Source of the DNA: Motacilla alba alba
Taxonomy: Eukaryota; Chordata; Aves; Passeriformes; Motacillidae
Assembly (NCBI RefSeq): GCF_015832195.1
Contig: NC_052031.1
Coordinates: forward strand, 13,455,850-13,519,849
Length of the DNA: 64,000 bases
Direction: 5' to 3'
Shown: in pieces, positions 47,101-61,013 of the stretch
How positions within the stretch are numbered: position 1 is the first letter of the stretch
Layout: each line of letters begins with the position of its first letter
The notes under the pieces: generated by a model
Database searches by the model: none
Seen by the model: only the letters and a program-made list of their open reading frames with translations
What the model was told of the DNA's origin: nothing
Program-made: the position numbers and the translations under genes

Positions 47101-49670
47101 CTTCTGCTGCCATTTAATGTGGGATTAAAATATCACTTATCACCCATCTTTGTGTATTAATGACACCAAACCACTTTCCTTCTATAAGGTATGAACAGGG
47201 AAAGAAGGCCATGGTTTGGATGGTTTTTTAGTCTGTTGAACAGACTCACTCAGCTGTTCAGTTTTTTTAATTGCTGTTATTCACTGCAATCCACACAAAA
47301 TAAACATTGGAACAGGTACTAATACACCTCCAGTAGCACATAAATCCCCTTACATAGACACAAGTCATCAATCACATTAACATTTCCTCTTCATTGAAAA
47401 AGGAATTAACATGGATATGACAAAGTCTGAAAACAGGAAACACACAACTAACCAGGGAGAGTATCAGTGGAGAAAAATGGAGTTCATAGAAAATTGTAAG
47501 AATACATGGGCATGTTGGCTGAGAAAAATTATTTTTAAAAAGTAGACAGGGAAAACCAAAGAAATTTCTGTTGTATTTCCTTCTTATCATCACTCTTATA
47601 TTTATGCAAAGAAACAAAAGGGTGTTGTTTTTTGGTTTTTTTTAAGTAATATGGCAAGATAGACAAGGAAATACATAACAGCACAGGGAAATTTAAATAC
47701 TGATGGAAATGCACTCAGGCTGATAGAGTTAAATGGGATAAATCTAAGCAGATATATTTGTGGATTAAGAGACACATACAGGACCGTAAGAACATTTTCA
47801 GACATATAATGCCCCTAATCTCTATTTACATGAAACTCCTGGTTACCAAGCCAAATGTTTAAAGGCCGTGATGGGTAAAGACCATTGTAGAATCATTATT
47901 TTTATTTACTGTCCTAGAAAATTAAAATTTCAGGGGCAATAAATATATTGCTACTGTTTGTTTCCAGAGTATGGGTGCTCCAGCACAGGTATGGCCACAG
48001 CTCTGCAGGCAGGGCCAGGCTCTGAAAAACTCTGGATGCTGCCACAGTTACAGCAACCATCAGCAACCATTATGGATCTTTTTCAACTCAGTTGTGTATT
48101 TTTTTTTCCCAAACTATGAAGCTAATACCACACTATCTGTTCACATACAAGCATGTGAATTCCTGACAGAAGACAACGTTTTAGACACACAGCAGGTTCA
48201 AGGAACAGAATCTTCATCAGAAAGACTGAAGCATCTTTTAATAGGGTACATTTTAGCAAACATCAGTTGAAAAGTGGCTGAACAGAACAGTTAAACAGTA
48301 GAAGACTTAATCCTGCAACCATTCCATGAACTAAGGTTTCAACAAATCTACTAGCAGGCAGCTGAATGATAGAATAAAACTGAATCTTCCACAGTCCAAG
48401 GAACAGGCAAAAGAGAAATAGGTCAATCAACAAAGATCTCATCTTTTGCTGTGAGGCAAAATCTATCCCAGAGTGCTGACATGTAGTGTTTTTTGTTCTG
48501 ACTTACCACTTTTATAATAAATGTTTATATTAAAATAAATAATGCAACATCTTAAAATATAAATATACAGTTAGAATTCAAACCAGGAGCGTGATCATTA
48601 AAGTGAAAATATTACCTTTATTATAGCTAGCTTTTATTATTAAACCATGTCACAAAGTATAAATTATTTTATTCTGCCAATTAACCTGCAGTGTCAGACC
48701 ACTGAAATATCTTTAAAGAAGCTAATGAGAGGCTGTCTAGTGATGGTACAGGTTGGCTTATGCCTGGCATACTGCCATGCATACAGATTGGCACCACAGC
48801 AGCTTAAATTACCTCTCCATTACACTCCTGACAAGAGTATGCACATACTGAGTGTCCAAGCAAGAATAATTGCCTGAGATAATCAGAGTTTAAAAACAAA
48901 CACACACAAAATACAACCATACCCTAACTACTTTCTGTGCATTTCTGGCACAGCACCCACAAAAATTAGTCAACTGGAGGATAACTGGATGAGTTTGTTT
49001 TCCTCTACTTTTTTTTTTTCCTTTTCTGTTTATTGGTTGGTTGGTTTTGGTTTTTTTTAACTTCTCCTCTGAGATTGAGATATCAGCATTTTGCAAAACA
49101 GCCTGAAAGAGCAGAGAGTTCACACAGGTGTGGATTTTTAATCATTGCAAGTCATTTAAGTCATTACAAAATACCAGAAATGCCTAAGTTGACCATTTGG
49201 CCCTACTTGTAGAGGGCTGGTGTATGTGCAACTGGTGCAGAGCCTTTTTTGCCTCCTCCCTCTTGCCATTGGACAGACACAACAGTCAAATATTCAAGAC
49301 TGCTGCTAATTACACAAATTTTGCCTTAAGTGCTTCAAAGCTCTTAGCCAAGATTTGTCCCTCTTTGCCAGTATGGCAATGCTAAAACAGGCACAAGTAT
49401 GAGACTGAAATGTAACCACACTTAGGGGGTTACCAGCAGAGATAAAATCCTGCACATTATTAGCTGCTAACACATGCCAAAGGCTAACATGTGATCTGCA
49501 TGTACTTACTCACATGTGGTGTCATGAATCACAACCCCAGTTTAAGCCCTCTGTCAGGCTTTTACTCATCTTTCCTTACTTCATTGAGGGTACGTAGCCT
49601 TGAATCACATCAAGGATTCCTTTTATTTGTCTTGTCCTTGAGACAATTTTTTGTAGACCAAACAGACTGT
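44166..49670. other. Upstream flank, nothing recognised
   Basis: Non-coding in appearance. A purine-rich stretch spans about 45424-45690, and a GGTT-type simple repeat sits at 49033-49058. No transposon or exon could be named. Confidence 0.45.
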
Positions 49671-49688
49671 ATGTGTACATATATACAC

Positions 49689-49721
<33 letters not shown>

Positions 49722-49766
49722 CACACATGCATATATATATATACACATGCATATATATATACATAA
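49671..49766. repeat. (TA)n/(CA)n compound microsatellite
   Basis: Nearly 100 bases of alternating TA with CA interruptions and two ATGCAT words. Both strands give an artificial Tyr/Ile-rich open frame, which should not be annotated as protein. Likely length-polymorphic. Confidence 0.95.
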
Positions 49767-52700
49767 AAGCTGTGTGTTAACCTATTAAGATCTGCCCAGA
49801 GAGAATGTGCTCAGAGACCATTTTTAAACGAGTAGTCTCCTTTATACTGTTCATTTTCTCAAATAGCTTCGTTACATGGTGGCATTGTTGTGACTGGCTC
49901 AAAAAGCAGCCACTTTCTACTAAAAAGGAAAAGAATAAGTAAGTTGTTGTGTATGAATGAGGACAACAAGCAAGGTGAATAGCTGTGTTTTCCATTTTTA
50001 AACACAAAGCTATGTATCCCACAGCTACCTGAAAATATTGCTCCTGATTAAGTCATATTCATTTCAGTTCACCTGACCCTGTTGGTCAGCCTGGTGTTTT
50101 CCATGTTTGCAGAGCTCACAGCAGGTTTCACCAGACTTTCCAATGCTCAGACAAGAACCATTTCAGTCTTGCTATACCCACAGAGCTAGACTGGCTCTTC
50201 AGAAGAGAACATGTTCAACATCTGCCCTGTAAGACTCATTCCAACAAAGTAAAATGAAAACATTCATTAGTTTGGCAGAGAGGAAAAGGGGCTGAAATCA
50301 ATATTTTATTACAGTCCATGTTTAAATCCCTCTAGTAATCCCTCTTCCTTTGCAGTCTGCTTTACTGTTTTAAAAAAAATCATTAGTCATCTTTTTCCTG
50401 CGGCATTCCTCGGGGCAGGGTGATTATAATACTGCCTTCTCTCTCTTTGTAAGCAAAACACTGTGGAGGACACTTGGCACTGATGGTGCTCCTGAAGCAC
50501 TGCTTTCCTCTCATCTCAGAGACAGCTGTACTGCACACAGTTCCTCAAAAAAACCACGATCATGACCAACAAGTACCAGGATACATTTGTGATTTATTGA
50601 CACAGCACTGTTAAGTTCATTCGAATTTCAAAATGCACATTTATCGAGTGGAGAGTGTCAACTGTCAGCGAGAGCCCAGACATGTTTCCCTTTTGAGGAC
50701 TCTTGTACTGCCTTCCAGTTAAAATCACTTTCTTTTTCTTTGCATATTAGTAAGTACTTTCTGTACCTTCACAAAGAAATGCTAGGATAAGCATGTTCCA
50801 AATATGTATCTACATTATGGTATTAAAGCCTTTTTGAGGTACATTTTCATGCTAAGTCCTTATTTTTATCTCCTACAGCATTACAGCCATGGAGAATTTG
50901 TGACAGACTTCAAAACCTACTAAGACTCCTAAGACTCCTAAGTTCTTCATGCTCTAGCTCCAACACTGCCATCAGCCAATCCACAGCAAACACTGAAGAA
51001 CCCCTCTGCACCAGCCAAAACATCTTACATAATAATGGAGTATTCTTATACAGAGTTTACATTACATTACCCTCAGAGAGGGCTAGAACATACTGTTCCA
51101 CATAAAAACATAGAGACAAGACTGCTTCCCTGAATGGAGAGCTTAGGGGCTAAGAATACAAGGAGTGTACCATGGGGGAAGAGAAGGCAAGCATGGCAAG
51201 ATAAAAACATTTATAAGTGCATCGACACAAGTAACATTTATCATTAGAGTAATGCAATTGCCAACTAAATCCATCATCTCCTCAACCCCTTATGGCTATG
51301 ATGGCAAGAAGTGGCTAAGGAGGTTGAAAAAGATGAGAGCAGCAGCTCCAAATGTTCATGATGAAAGGTATTTATAGGATAGGAACACCACAGGAAGAAG
51401 AACGGAGCATTTACAGGAGATAAGGAATGAGTGGGCAAGGTTTACAATGACAGATATGAAGAGACAGAAGATGCAATCAGATTTGCACATGAGGGAGGAA
51501 CACAGTGGGCAAGTGCAAATAATGGGGGAAAAAATAATCTAGCTCAGTTTAGAGCAAATGTTGATGAAGAAATTTTGAATGGATACTTCAGTCAAAATAA
51601 GAACTAGAATTCATTGTGTATGCTTCTTGGAAGGACTCAAAGGGAAGATCCTGCAGTGATTGAGTTGGTAGATAAGGTGTACGTATTTCCTTTCTCACAT
51701 AAATTCTTCTACCCGCTGGAGAAGCTGCCTTTTAGCATATAAATATATTTTACTGCTCCCAGCCTCAATTAAGATGCTCTTCTGCATTTTGTATTTTAAG
51801 TCACTGCACAGTATCATGCACTCCAGAGCTTTTTTTATTGGGGGGAGGGGGTGGTTCTTAATTCTTCCAAGAGCTTTTGTGATTCCATACTAACTTCGCA
51901 TGGAATGAACCAGCAGTCTAACACAACTTCATCTGCAATATGTTATCTTTAGCAGCACAGTGTTCTTGAACATATGGAATTAATGTTATGCAAAATTTGA
52001 AGAAGGGATTGGTAATAATCTTGCTGCAATGCCTCTGAGAGCAGGAATGGGAAAATACTATAAATTAAATGACTGTGTCTAGAACCATGTACTTTAAAAT
52101 ACCTTCCTGTTATTGGCTTCCTGACTTCACTAGATGACAAAATGATATTGATTTCTTAAATAAATGTGCATTTCTTTAAATCTCTACTGAATTCTGTATT
52201 CACTTAATTATATGCCTGAATAGTAGGACATCTCAGTATTACTTAACCTTTAAAACAACGGTGCATACTTTTAACAGCAGGGATATCTGCTTTTTGCCTC
52301 TAAGCATGCAGCAATATAGAGAAACTGCTACCCTTCATCTGTGTTCTGAAGTTTTCTTCAAACACACATATCTGTATCACGAAGTGGGCAACAGCACAGT
52401 GCCACTGACTGCTAGTAATTATCAACAATGTCACATGGCCAGTCAACATTTCCTTTCTGCAGCTGAACTCAAAACATAAAAGATGCTAAATTACTCAACT
52501 AGTTCTCCAAAAGATGATCACAGGTCTCTTTCCCAGATTCTCCAATAACTTCAGAGATCAAAGCAGCCTTCACCCACTCCAACCTTCACTGTGAATCTAC
52601 TCTAAGAGGGTGCTAAGCATCATTTGAAGGACAAATTGGGTATGCAGAATTTCTAACTTTATGTGGCTTGTCAAAGCATGCAGAAAAAAGGTTAAACAAA

Positions 52701-55700
52701 TTTATCTATATCTATCTTTAAAAAACCCCAAAAAAATCAAAGGTCATACACCTAATGCTTTTCTAGAAAGAAACACCAGCTAATTATTGAAGATCAAAAC
52801 CTTTTTTTGTCCATTGATTGCTTTTCTTCTCATTCTTGAGCAGAAAGTCCTGTATTAAGTCAAATCATGCTAATTAAATGTAATGATCTCTTAGCATTAT
52901 CACTGTCAAAACCACTACTTGCTCACTGAGAAGAGCCCCCAAAGGCTTCAGATTGTAAGCCATCAACACATGGATGAGTGTGTAATCATCAGGACACACC
53001 AGTTCAAGGTCCTTGCTTTTCCACCTTCAAGACAATTGATTAAAACAAGTGCAATGTGAACAGATCTAGAAGTGAAAAAATAACATAGAAAAACAACTTC
53101 TCAAACCACTGAGTAGTCCGTGCAGCTGTCAGCGATATCAAAGTCTTTAGGGACATCTGCAACATTTATGTCAAAAAGTTTATGTATATTCTAATGGCTT
53201 TATGTTTGCATGCAGTGTGCATACAACCCTGAATCTCAGAAGGTCCCACCTCTTCAATGAGGTCTTAACTGAGCAGTATATTTAATCTATATCCCATTGA
53301 AAATAAAGGAGGTAAGTAAAAAGGCAGAAATATAACTTCTGAAACCTAGTGGGACAGGGTTTCACAGGATAATGCTTTAATATTTGTAGACCATCAATCA
53401 AAGCATGGAAGGCCATATTTAAGGGAATTCATTTTCAAAGCAATGCTTCCTGTAATTACCTAAGAATAAATTGACTATAGCCTATTTAATCATTACAGTC
53501 AAAGAATAAAATATTGTAGAAGAATTGTCATTCTCTTTGAATTAAATATCACAAACAATCCCCAGATTGGGTTTGTGCTTGAGGTATTTTCTCCTATGGG
53601 AAGGAAAAATTCAAAATTCACCTCAAAATTCAGAACTGCTGATACTGATGAGGGAGTTCATGAGTTACTCTGAGTGACAAATGTCCAACAGGGCTTCAAG
53701 AGCACTCAGCCCATAATTTCTTTCAAGAAGGCAGCACAAGAAAAAATATAAAACCCACTAAGAGGGCAATTTTAGAGAATGAGAAGTATTTTTCCCTGTT
53801 GGAGAGCTGGCATACGGTGAGCTATCACAATGTTCAGTATTATTTACAGAAAACAATTACAGACCTTACCATTATCTGAAAGATAAGTTACTATATCAGG
53901 TTTAGACTTCTGGAAAATGAAATACAGGTACAGGAAAAAAATGAAACAAAAAAAAAATACATCATTCTCCATGTTAGAACAAAAACCATATATACAATAT
54001 GATAGCTTAATGGGTCTCTGCAAGCCTGTGTATTGTGCTCTGGGGTGACCCTGCTTGGCAGCACCTGTACAAATGCCTCTTCCTTACACCAGTGGCCTCT
54101 GTTCTGAAAGCTGACATCGATGCCAGCAGGGAAATCCTTCAGACAAGAACTTTGAAGTAATGAGGTTCAAACCAAAATTTTTCCCTTGCAAGGCAGACTA
54201 AAAATCAAATTCTGCTCCAAATTTAAACACCTTGAGAATAATTACAGGAATTTATCTTTTCCCTCTACTTACAGGCTATTATTAGTTAGTTATTTTATTA
54301 CCAAAGCATGGGAAAAGCTTGCTTTCTCCTATGAGGCATTAGGGCTTCAGGTTTATAACTATACAGTTCATGTAAAATACTGCTATATAGAAGAACTAAC
54401 ATCTTCAGTCATCTCTAACATAAGTATCAAGAGTAGGCAAAATAAGCAAATAATTTTTAAAACACATATAGTAAAAGATAAATAAAAGCTCTGTCAATCC
54501 ACATGAACCTGACAAACAATTCCACTTTGGAAATTCTGTAGTACACAGATCTATCACTTGAAGGCATAAAAAAATTAAAAACATTTGTTCTGTTTAAAAC
54601 ATCACAAGTGTTAAACCCACCCTCTTATTTTTGATCTGCTTTAGATCTTACAATTAATTCCTGCTTTGATGGAGAACCTGACTGTACAAATATTCTGAGT
54701 GCCTAAGACAGTATTTAACTTTCATTTGGTAAATTAATAACTGTAAATGAGATGCACATAAACAAAGAATTTGTTTGGAGAGCCCCATCAGCTGATGTCT
54801 GAGATGGGAATGAAAGGTCCCCTTTGTCTACCTAAAAGATGTTTTTCCAAGTGACCTCTGGCATGCCACTTAAATTGAAAGGAGGAGCCTGAAGCTTTCG
54901 TGAATCTGAGGTTATATTCCTATGTGACCTTTGCTAAAGACCTTAAATTTTCCTAGCCTAAGTTATTAGAAAAAAACATCAGTTTGTTAAATTTAGACTA
55001 TCAAATGTGGTATAAGTAACATCAAAAATGAACAACATGTAGAGCCCAAAAGAAAATTAAATGTAGGTCTCATGCAAAACAAAATTGTCTGGTTTACTGA
55101 TGTCTTTCAAATAATGATTCAAGAACACTTGATTTGAATACATCAAGTATTTTTAGCAAGTAGCTTAAAATCAGTACAAGACTGAGATTATAAACCTAAT
55201 AATATTCATCTCCTTATATGGATTTATTAAATTACCAAAGGTCTTGATTTCAGTTCATCACTAGCAGCAGCACAATCATTTATTGAAGCAAATTCAGACT
55301 GGCTTGTGCTGGAAATAATCCACATTGACTTAGGACTTTAATTACTCATATTTCAGCCTGCTATAAGCTACTCTAAGGTTTTCCAAGTCAGGGGTTTTTT
55401 TCCTCCCATCAGCGTCTAAATAAGTAGCTAAGTATTCCTAGTTGCTTTGGTTTTTTATTTCCATGCAAGTCTCTCCAAATAAGAATAAATGCCCTAACAC
55501 CTGGCTTAAAACTTCATTCCCCAAATCTGACCCAGAAAAACTTAACATGTCAGTTTTTATGATTAATTTTTTTTTTTAATTCCCAAGCAGCCACCTTAGT
55601 GATCTAATTTATTTAAAGTAAAATTAGCTTTCTCTCCCTGTTCTTCTGGTATTAAAATTCAGCTGCGTCTCATTGCAGTTCTGGTGTTTTAACTTGATAT

Positions 55701-58700
55701 AGGTATCTAGCACTTGGATTGCTCTTCTCACACAGCTGAATACAAAGCCTTCCAACCTCTTCTGCCCACTCCATACTTTTCACCTCAGCACAAGTGCAAA
55801 ATGCCACATCTAAGGCAGTTACATCACCCTGATGGTATTCAAAAGCTAAGTAACACAGTATTAGCTTCACTCACACTGGTGATTTCTCTATGCATTGTTA
55901 AATAACAGCACACAAGCTAAAGAACAGCATAAAATTCCTAACTGTGGCTCTCTGAAATTGTAACACTGCTGCACCATAACATATATATTGCACTCCTGAA
56001 ACACCACACCTTCCAAGCCATATCCACACTCCTGGTCACTGCAGTTGAGATAGATCTGTAGTCTAAAGCCAAAAATATAGCAGGGTAGGAATACCTAATT
56101 CTTGCTTAAAGTTCCAGTCCTAAAACCACAGTGATAAGATTTCCATAAGCTTTGCTTTCTACAGCCATTCCCCCACAGCCTGGCAGTGAGTCACAAATGC
56201 AGTCACAAGTCACAAATCCCTGTTAGACACCAGTTCCAGGTTTGCAGAACACAAAAGGCATTTTCCAAGGCAGCACGGCACAGCATAAGAATAATCTTCA
56301 CAGCAGCACAGCTCCCTCTCCAGCACAAGGTAAATCCACAGCAGGACATGGAATAAACAGATTATCTGGGAGTTTTTTTCCTTAATGATAATTCTGATTT
56401 TGATGATTTTAGTAAAAATTTAACCAAGTACACAATTTAAATAAGACAGAAGTATCCTTTTCACCTTCCTTCCCACACTAATTTTCACATTTAGTAATAT
56501 TTATTAAGATACATTTGGATTATTATTTTTAATTGTCAAAATATTGAGATTTTCAGTATGTTAGCTACATAAATTCAGAAGGGTGGGTAGAAATACTCAC
56601 AAAAATAACTAATCACAAGTATACTGTCATAAACAAACTACATAATTTACAGAACCTGATTGCCCACGATTTAAACTTTTTTCCTCACCACTGCCTTACT
56701 CCAGTTACTGCAAGCTTCTCCAATACCCTTCAAATACACCTTCCTGACACAGGACAGCAAAACTCTGACACCTGCCCAAAGCAGAGGTGTTAATCCAGCA
56801 CTCCCTGCCCAGCAGGCAATTCCAATGCATTCTCATGGTTTGTCAGGAGACCCAGATCTCCTGATTTGGTTTTAAAACTAGAAAGTCTAAGTCTAGAAAA
56901 GGTTCTCACTTGCAAAGCCTGTTAGGTCCCTGGAAGATTTTGAAACTCTCAACTTCTCTGGAATGCTAATTTTGTAACTTAGAAGTTACAAAAACATGTA
57001 TTCTAGCATTCACTACTATTTTCAGTCTAGGATTGATTTATATGCACATCAAGGGATTTCTTAACATGTAAAGCTCGTCTTAGCCCCTCAACATGCTAAC
57101 ATGAAGATCAGTTACATTAGCTGATGCAGTTTAAAGCAAATTAAAGTAATATTTTAAACCTACCACAGCATGAAGAAGTGAAACCCCCTTTTACCTCAAA
57201 GACTATTTTAGAAAAAAGCGTAAGCCAGTGCCCTCTTGGCTCTTAAATCCACCAAAGCAAAACGTAATTTTTACACTGCAGAATAAAAAGAAAAGTTTTG
57301 TTCAAAGAAAACCTCACTGTAGAAGAGGACAGCACTCACAGAAAATCTGAACAGGACAATAGGTGGGACCTTTCAGCCATCTCAAAGTAGCACACTACTT
57401 AAGCTGCTCATTCTTCAAGTGAAAAAAAATCAGGCTGTGTAGTATATCATGGTAGTTACAAGGACAGCTGCATTTTTATAATATAGTCCCCATGCTCCTA
57501 GCAACAAACGATTAATTGTAAGAAACACTCTAAATAGTGCATTTTTGACTGATTTTACCAGTCACACAATAGAAATGGAAGTAGGAAAGTCAACCCAAGC
57601 ATGCAGCTGACTGATGGCCAGTATTCTGCTTGCTACCACAGAACTGCCAAATCTTTGTGGGAGGATTAAGAAAAAAAATTTTAAAAAAAATTTTAAATGC
57701 ACTAAAGGGTACTAAAAGATGCAGCTTTTTTTTTCTGTGGTTGTGGAACTGACTTCCTTTTACTATTTGCATTTGTGTTTATATTCAAATTGTTCATAAG
57801 CACACAGATAACCAGCTGCTTACCAAGCTAAAACTTCAATTGTGTCATGTAAACAGGACTTAAAAAGAGCTGTGTAAATGACATGTCAAACTTCATTCAT
57901 GTTTGACAGAGCAGCCACCTTTCACTGCAGGAGAAATTAAGTAAAAGTCAACATCTACCTTTTAAACAGGTAATTACTTGGACACAAATGGAAACAAAGC
58001 TTAATATAATGGGAACACAATAGATTCTATAGCATATAACTTGGTTATCTTTCCAGACAAGACCTTGGGCCTAGGCTACTTGGACAGTTTGCCTGAGACA
58101 ACATAAACATATAGGAGAAAACAATACAGTAGAAACACTATTTTAGTTTGCATTCAGGATTTAACTAAATGAGCCCTGTAGCCAAACTGCATTGCATTTG
58201 CTCTTCTTTTACAAAGTAAACAACAAGTAAGGAAAATAATTCTACTGCAGACAAATAAATGTTTTTGTAGTGCAGCTATCATAACTCCGTATCATAGATC
58301 CATACTTTGCTGAATCCATTTCTCAAAAGCATGCAGTACTGAATTGGAATGAAATTTCAAAAGGGGAGCAGATGGATTCAGATGATCTTGGAGCAAAAAC
58401 CACTGCCATCTTTCAAGATTTTTCAGACCACCACCAAAACTCATTGTCAACTTCGTATTTATTGTAGTTCTGCAAAGTCACAGCAAATCATTTTCCCCTG
58501 CCTGTCATATCACAAGTAAGGAGCCACTGGAAAACAGAGGAACCAGAAACACTTTTTATTTCAGGGTCTACAAACACACACCTACTGGTAGCAGCTCCTG
58601 AGCACAAATCATAAGGTACAGGAAGAATCAGTGAACTACTTTACACACTTCTGGTGATTTTAAAGAAACAACAGATCAATTAGCTTGGGTGCTGAGTGTT

Positions 58701-60542
58701 CATCCTCTGCTGCTTTCAAGGATCTCCTCCTTCCCAGGAGCCACATCTCCCTCACTGCACAAGCAGCCTGCAGTCCCTGCTCCCCAGGGCTGTACTCTGC
58801 TGCTAGACACAAAACCAGGTACAGCTCTGCTGGAGCATGGGGAGGCAGAAACCAAGGGCACACCTACAGAACTTACTCTGTCTTCAAGAAGCAGAAGGGA
58901 AAACAACAAAATTGTTATTTGCATGGGGAAAAATCATTCAAAGCATTTGCAATCTATAAACTTTAAACTGGAAAGCATGGCAAAAAAAAAAAGTTTAAAT
59001 TGCCTTAAATGAAGGGAATTAAAGCTTGCAGCATGTGAGGCAGACAGAAAAAAAACCAGACATCCCACAAAGCATCCTGCTTTCTGATGTGTCTTAGACA
59101 AAAGCACAGGCCTGTCTACAGAGCACCAGTCCTGATAGGATACTTGCTGAAGCAGGTAGTTCCAGCAGTCCATCTCTCGGCTTTTGCTGTGTTTTGGGAC
59201 ATTTTAACTTATTTGAGGATTCTTGCTTCCAAAGGGAAAAAAGCTCTCCCAGACATAAATGGGATCAGGAACCTGCTTAGTGATTAACCCAGTTGAAATC
59301 TGTAAAAGACAACTCCTCTTTTACAAGAACAAAGGCATTCAGTACTCTACTCTTAATAGGATTCCTCACTAGGAAAAAAATATTCAAACGAAGTACAATT
59401 GAAATATCAGGGGAAAAAAATCACAACAAAGAAAGCCTGATGGCACTGAAGTACAAGGAATGTTCAAGATATGTTACGGCTGTCCCTGTCCCTGCAGAAC
59501 CAGGAGCTGCCTGAAGAGACAAAGGAGCAGCACTAAGGTAGAAAATCACAGAAAAGTATTAGAAAACTGGTAAAGGGAGACCCATTTTAAAATACTCAGA
59601 TATGGTAGGCCTGTGGTAACACAGACACCAGACCATCACAGAAAGCAAAGCACTCAAAACAAGAATGCCAGGAGGGCATGGACACATTGTGCAAAGTACA
59701 TGCCACACCTGGAAGAAAAACTGTTAAGCAGCAATGACATAACATTATTTTTGGATAAAATAAACCCTGAAAAAAAAGGACAGCTAAGAGAATTACAAGT
59801 GTTTCTTTGTGGTAGAAGAAATATCACCAGGATTCAAAACTGACAGAGTCACAGAAAATACACTTTAATATATAACACAGGCAAGTTTCTGCCTTGCATT
59901 AACACAGGCCACCTCAAACACAACCAGGATGCTTCACCTACAGAAACATGCAACAGTGAATACCAGGAAGAGGAAAAACAGCAAGCAAGTCAGCACTGGA
60001 TTCTGGATCAGAGTCTAAAAACCTTTAACAGCATTTGCCAACCCATTTTGCCTGCTAAGTGATTTTTAGCATTTACATTCCCTGCTCAGTCATCCCAGAT
60101 ACAATATCAATGTGGCTTTACTGATCCCTATGCCTAAAACAGCCCATAACCATGAAGCACTTTCACACAGCTTTTAACAGTGTAGTGCATAAATTATAAA
60201 TTATTAAACTTAATAAAAACCTTAATAGCAGCAGACTCTCCAGGCATAGGTCTTACCACAATACAAAGTTTTGGAAACACTTTCCTTTTATCCCAGTTGT
60301 GTTTAAATGTCTACTGTAACAGAGTAAGATTAAACCACCTACTCTTACAGAGGCAGTGCATGCAGAGAACCACCTTAAAGCAACAATACCACCATGTACT
60401 ATGTAATTACTTACCTTAAAAGGAAAATGGAAAAGAAACTGAAGTTAAAGCTGTAAAAAAACTTAAACAAGTGAGCAAAAAATAAAAATCCTTAATGGCA
60501 CAATCCTTAATTGCCTAGACCTCATATACTAGACAGAGCAAC
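49767..60542. other. Upstream flank, nothing recognised
   Basis: AT-rich, with no exon, RNA gene or transposon I can identify. It includes a self-complementary A/T block at about 57668-57697 and a GC-richer patch at about 58690-58860 where frames on both strands overlap as shadows. Confidence 0.45.
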
Positions 60543-61013
60543 TTATGAGAATACTACCACTGAATTTAGGAAGCACCACTCACAACTCTCTGAACAAGCA
60601 GTCCAGTCTGATCTATGACAGAATTTACTGGGCACAAAGACCATCAAATCAAGAATTTTCAATACCACTTGAAAAGCAGCACTTGAAGGGAATGCTTGTG
60701 CTGTATCAACAACACCAGAAACAGATAGGAGGAATTGCATGACATAAGGACTGAGAAGCACAGTCACTGCAAAACCATAATACACAGCAGACAAACAGAA
60801 CAAAGACAAAATATAAATCACTCCAAGATAAATTAGTTCCTCTAGCCACTGCCTGATAAAATGATTATATGTCCTAACAAAATAAAGACTAAGTATTAAA
60901 GCAATAGACAGCACTACCCCCTCAAAACTACCCAAGGACCACAGGAGGGTTACTGACATGCCCATTAGTGACAGAACAAAACATTGGAAACAAACCCCAA
61001 AAAGGTAAAGCAC
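60543..61013 (-). other. Unrecognised 156-codon hydrophobic open frame
   Basis: The longest non-CpG-island frame on the minus strand in this flank. The predicted chain is strongly hydrophobic, with several Leu/Val/Ile/Phe-rich stretches that could be read as membrane segments, then a Ser/Cys-rich end. I do not recognise it. The minus strand here is T-rich, and T at second codon positions alone gives hydrophobic residues, so this can be an artefact. Two further short hydrophobic frames lie upstream (61046-61255 and 61168-61371), in different frames. A decayed transposon or retroviral-like remnant is possible but not shown. Confidence 0.2.

Noticed and set aside
49491..49766. Tyr/Ile/His-rich frames on both strands
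   Set aside because: Direct translation of the TA/CA microsatellite.
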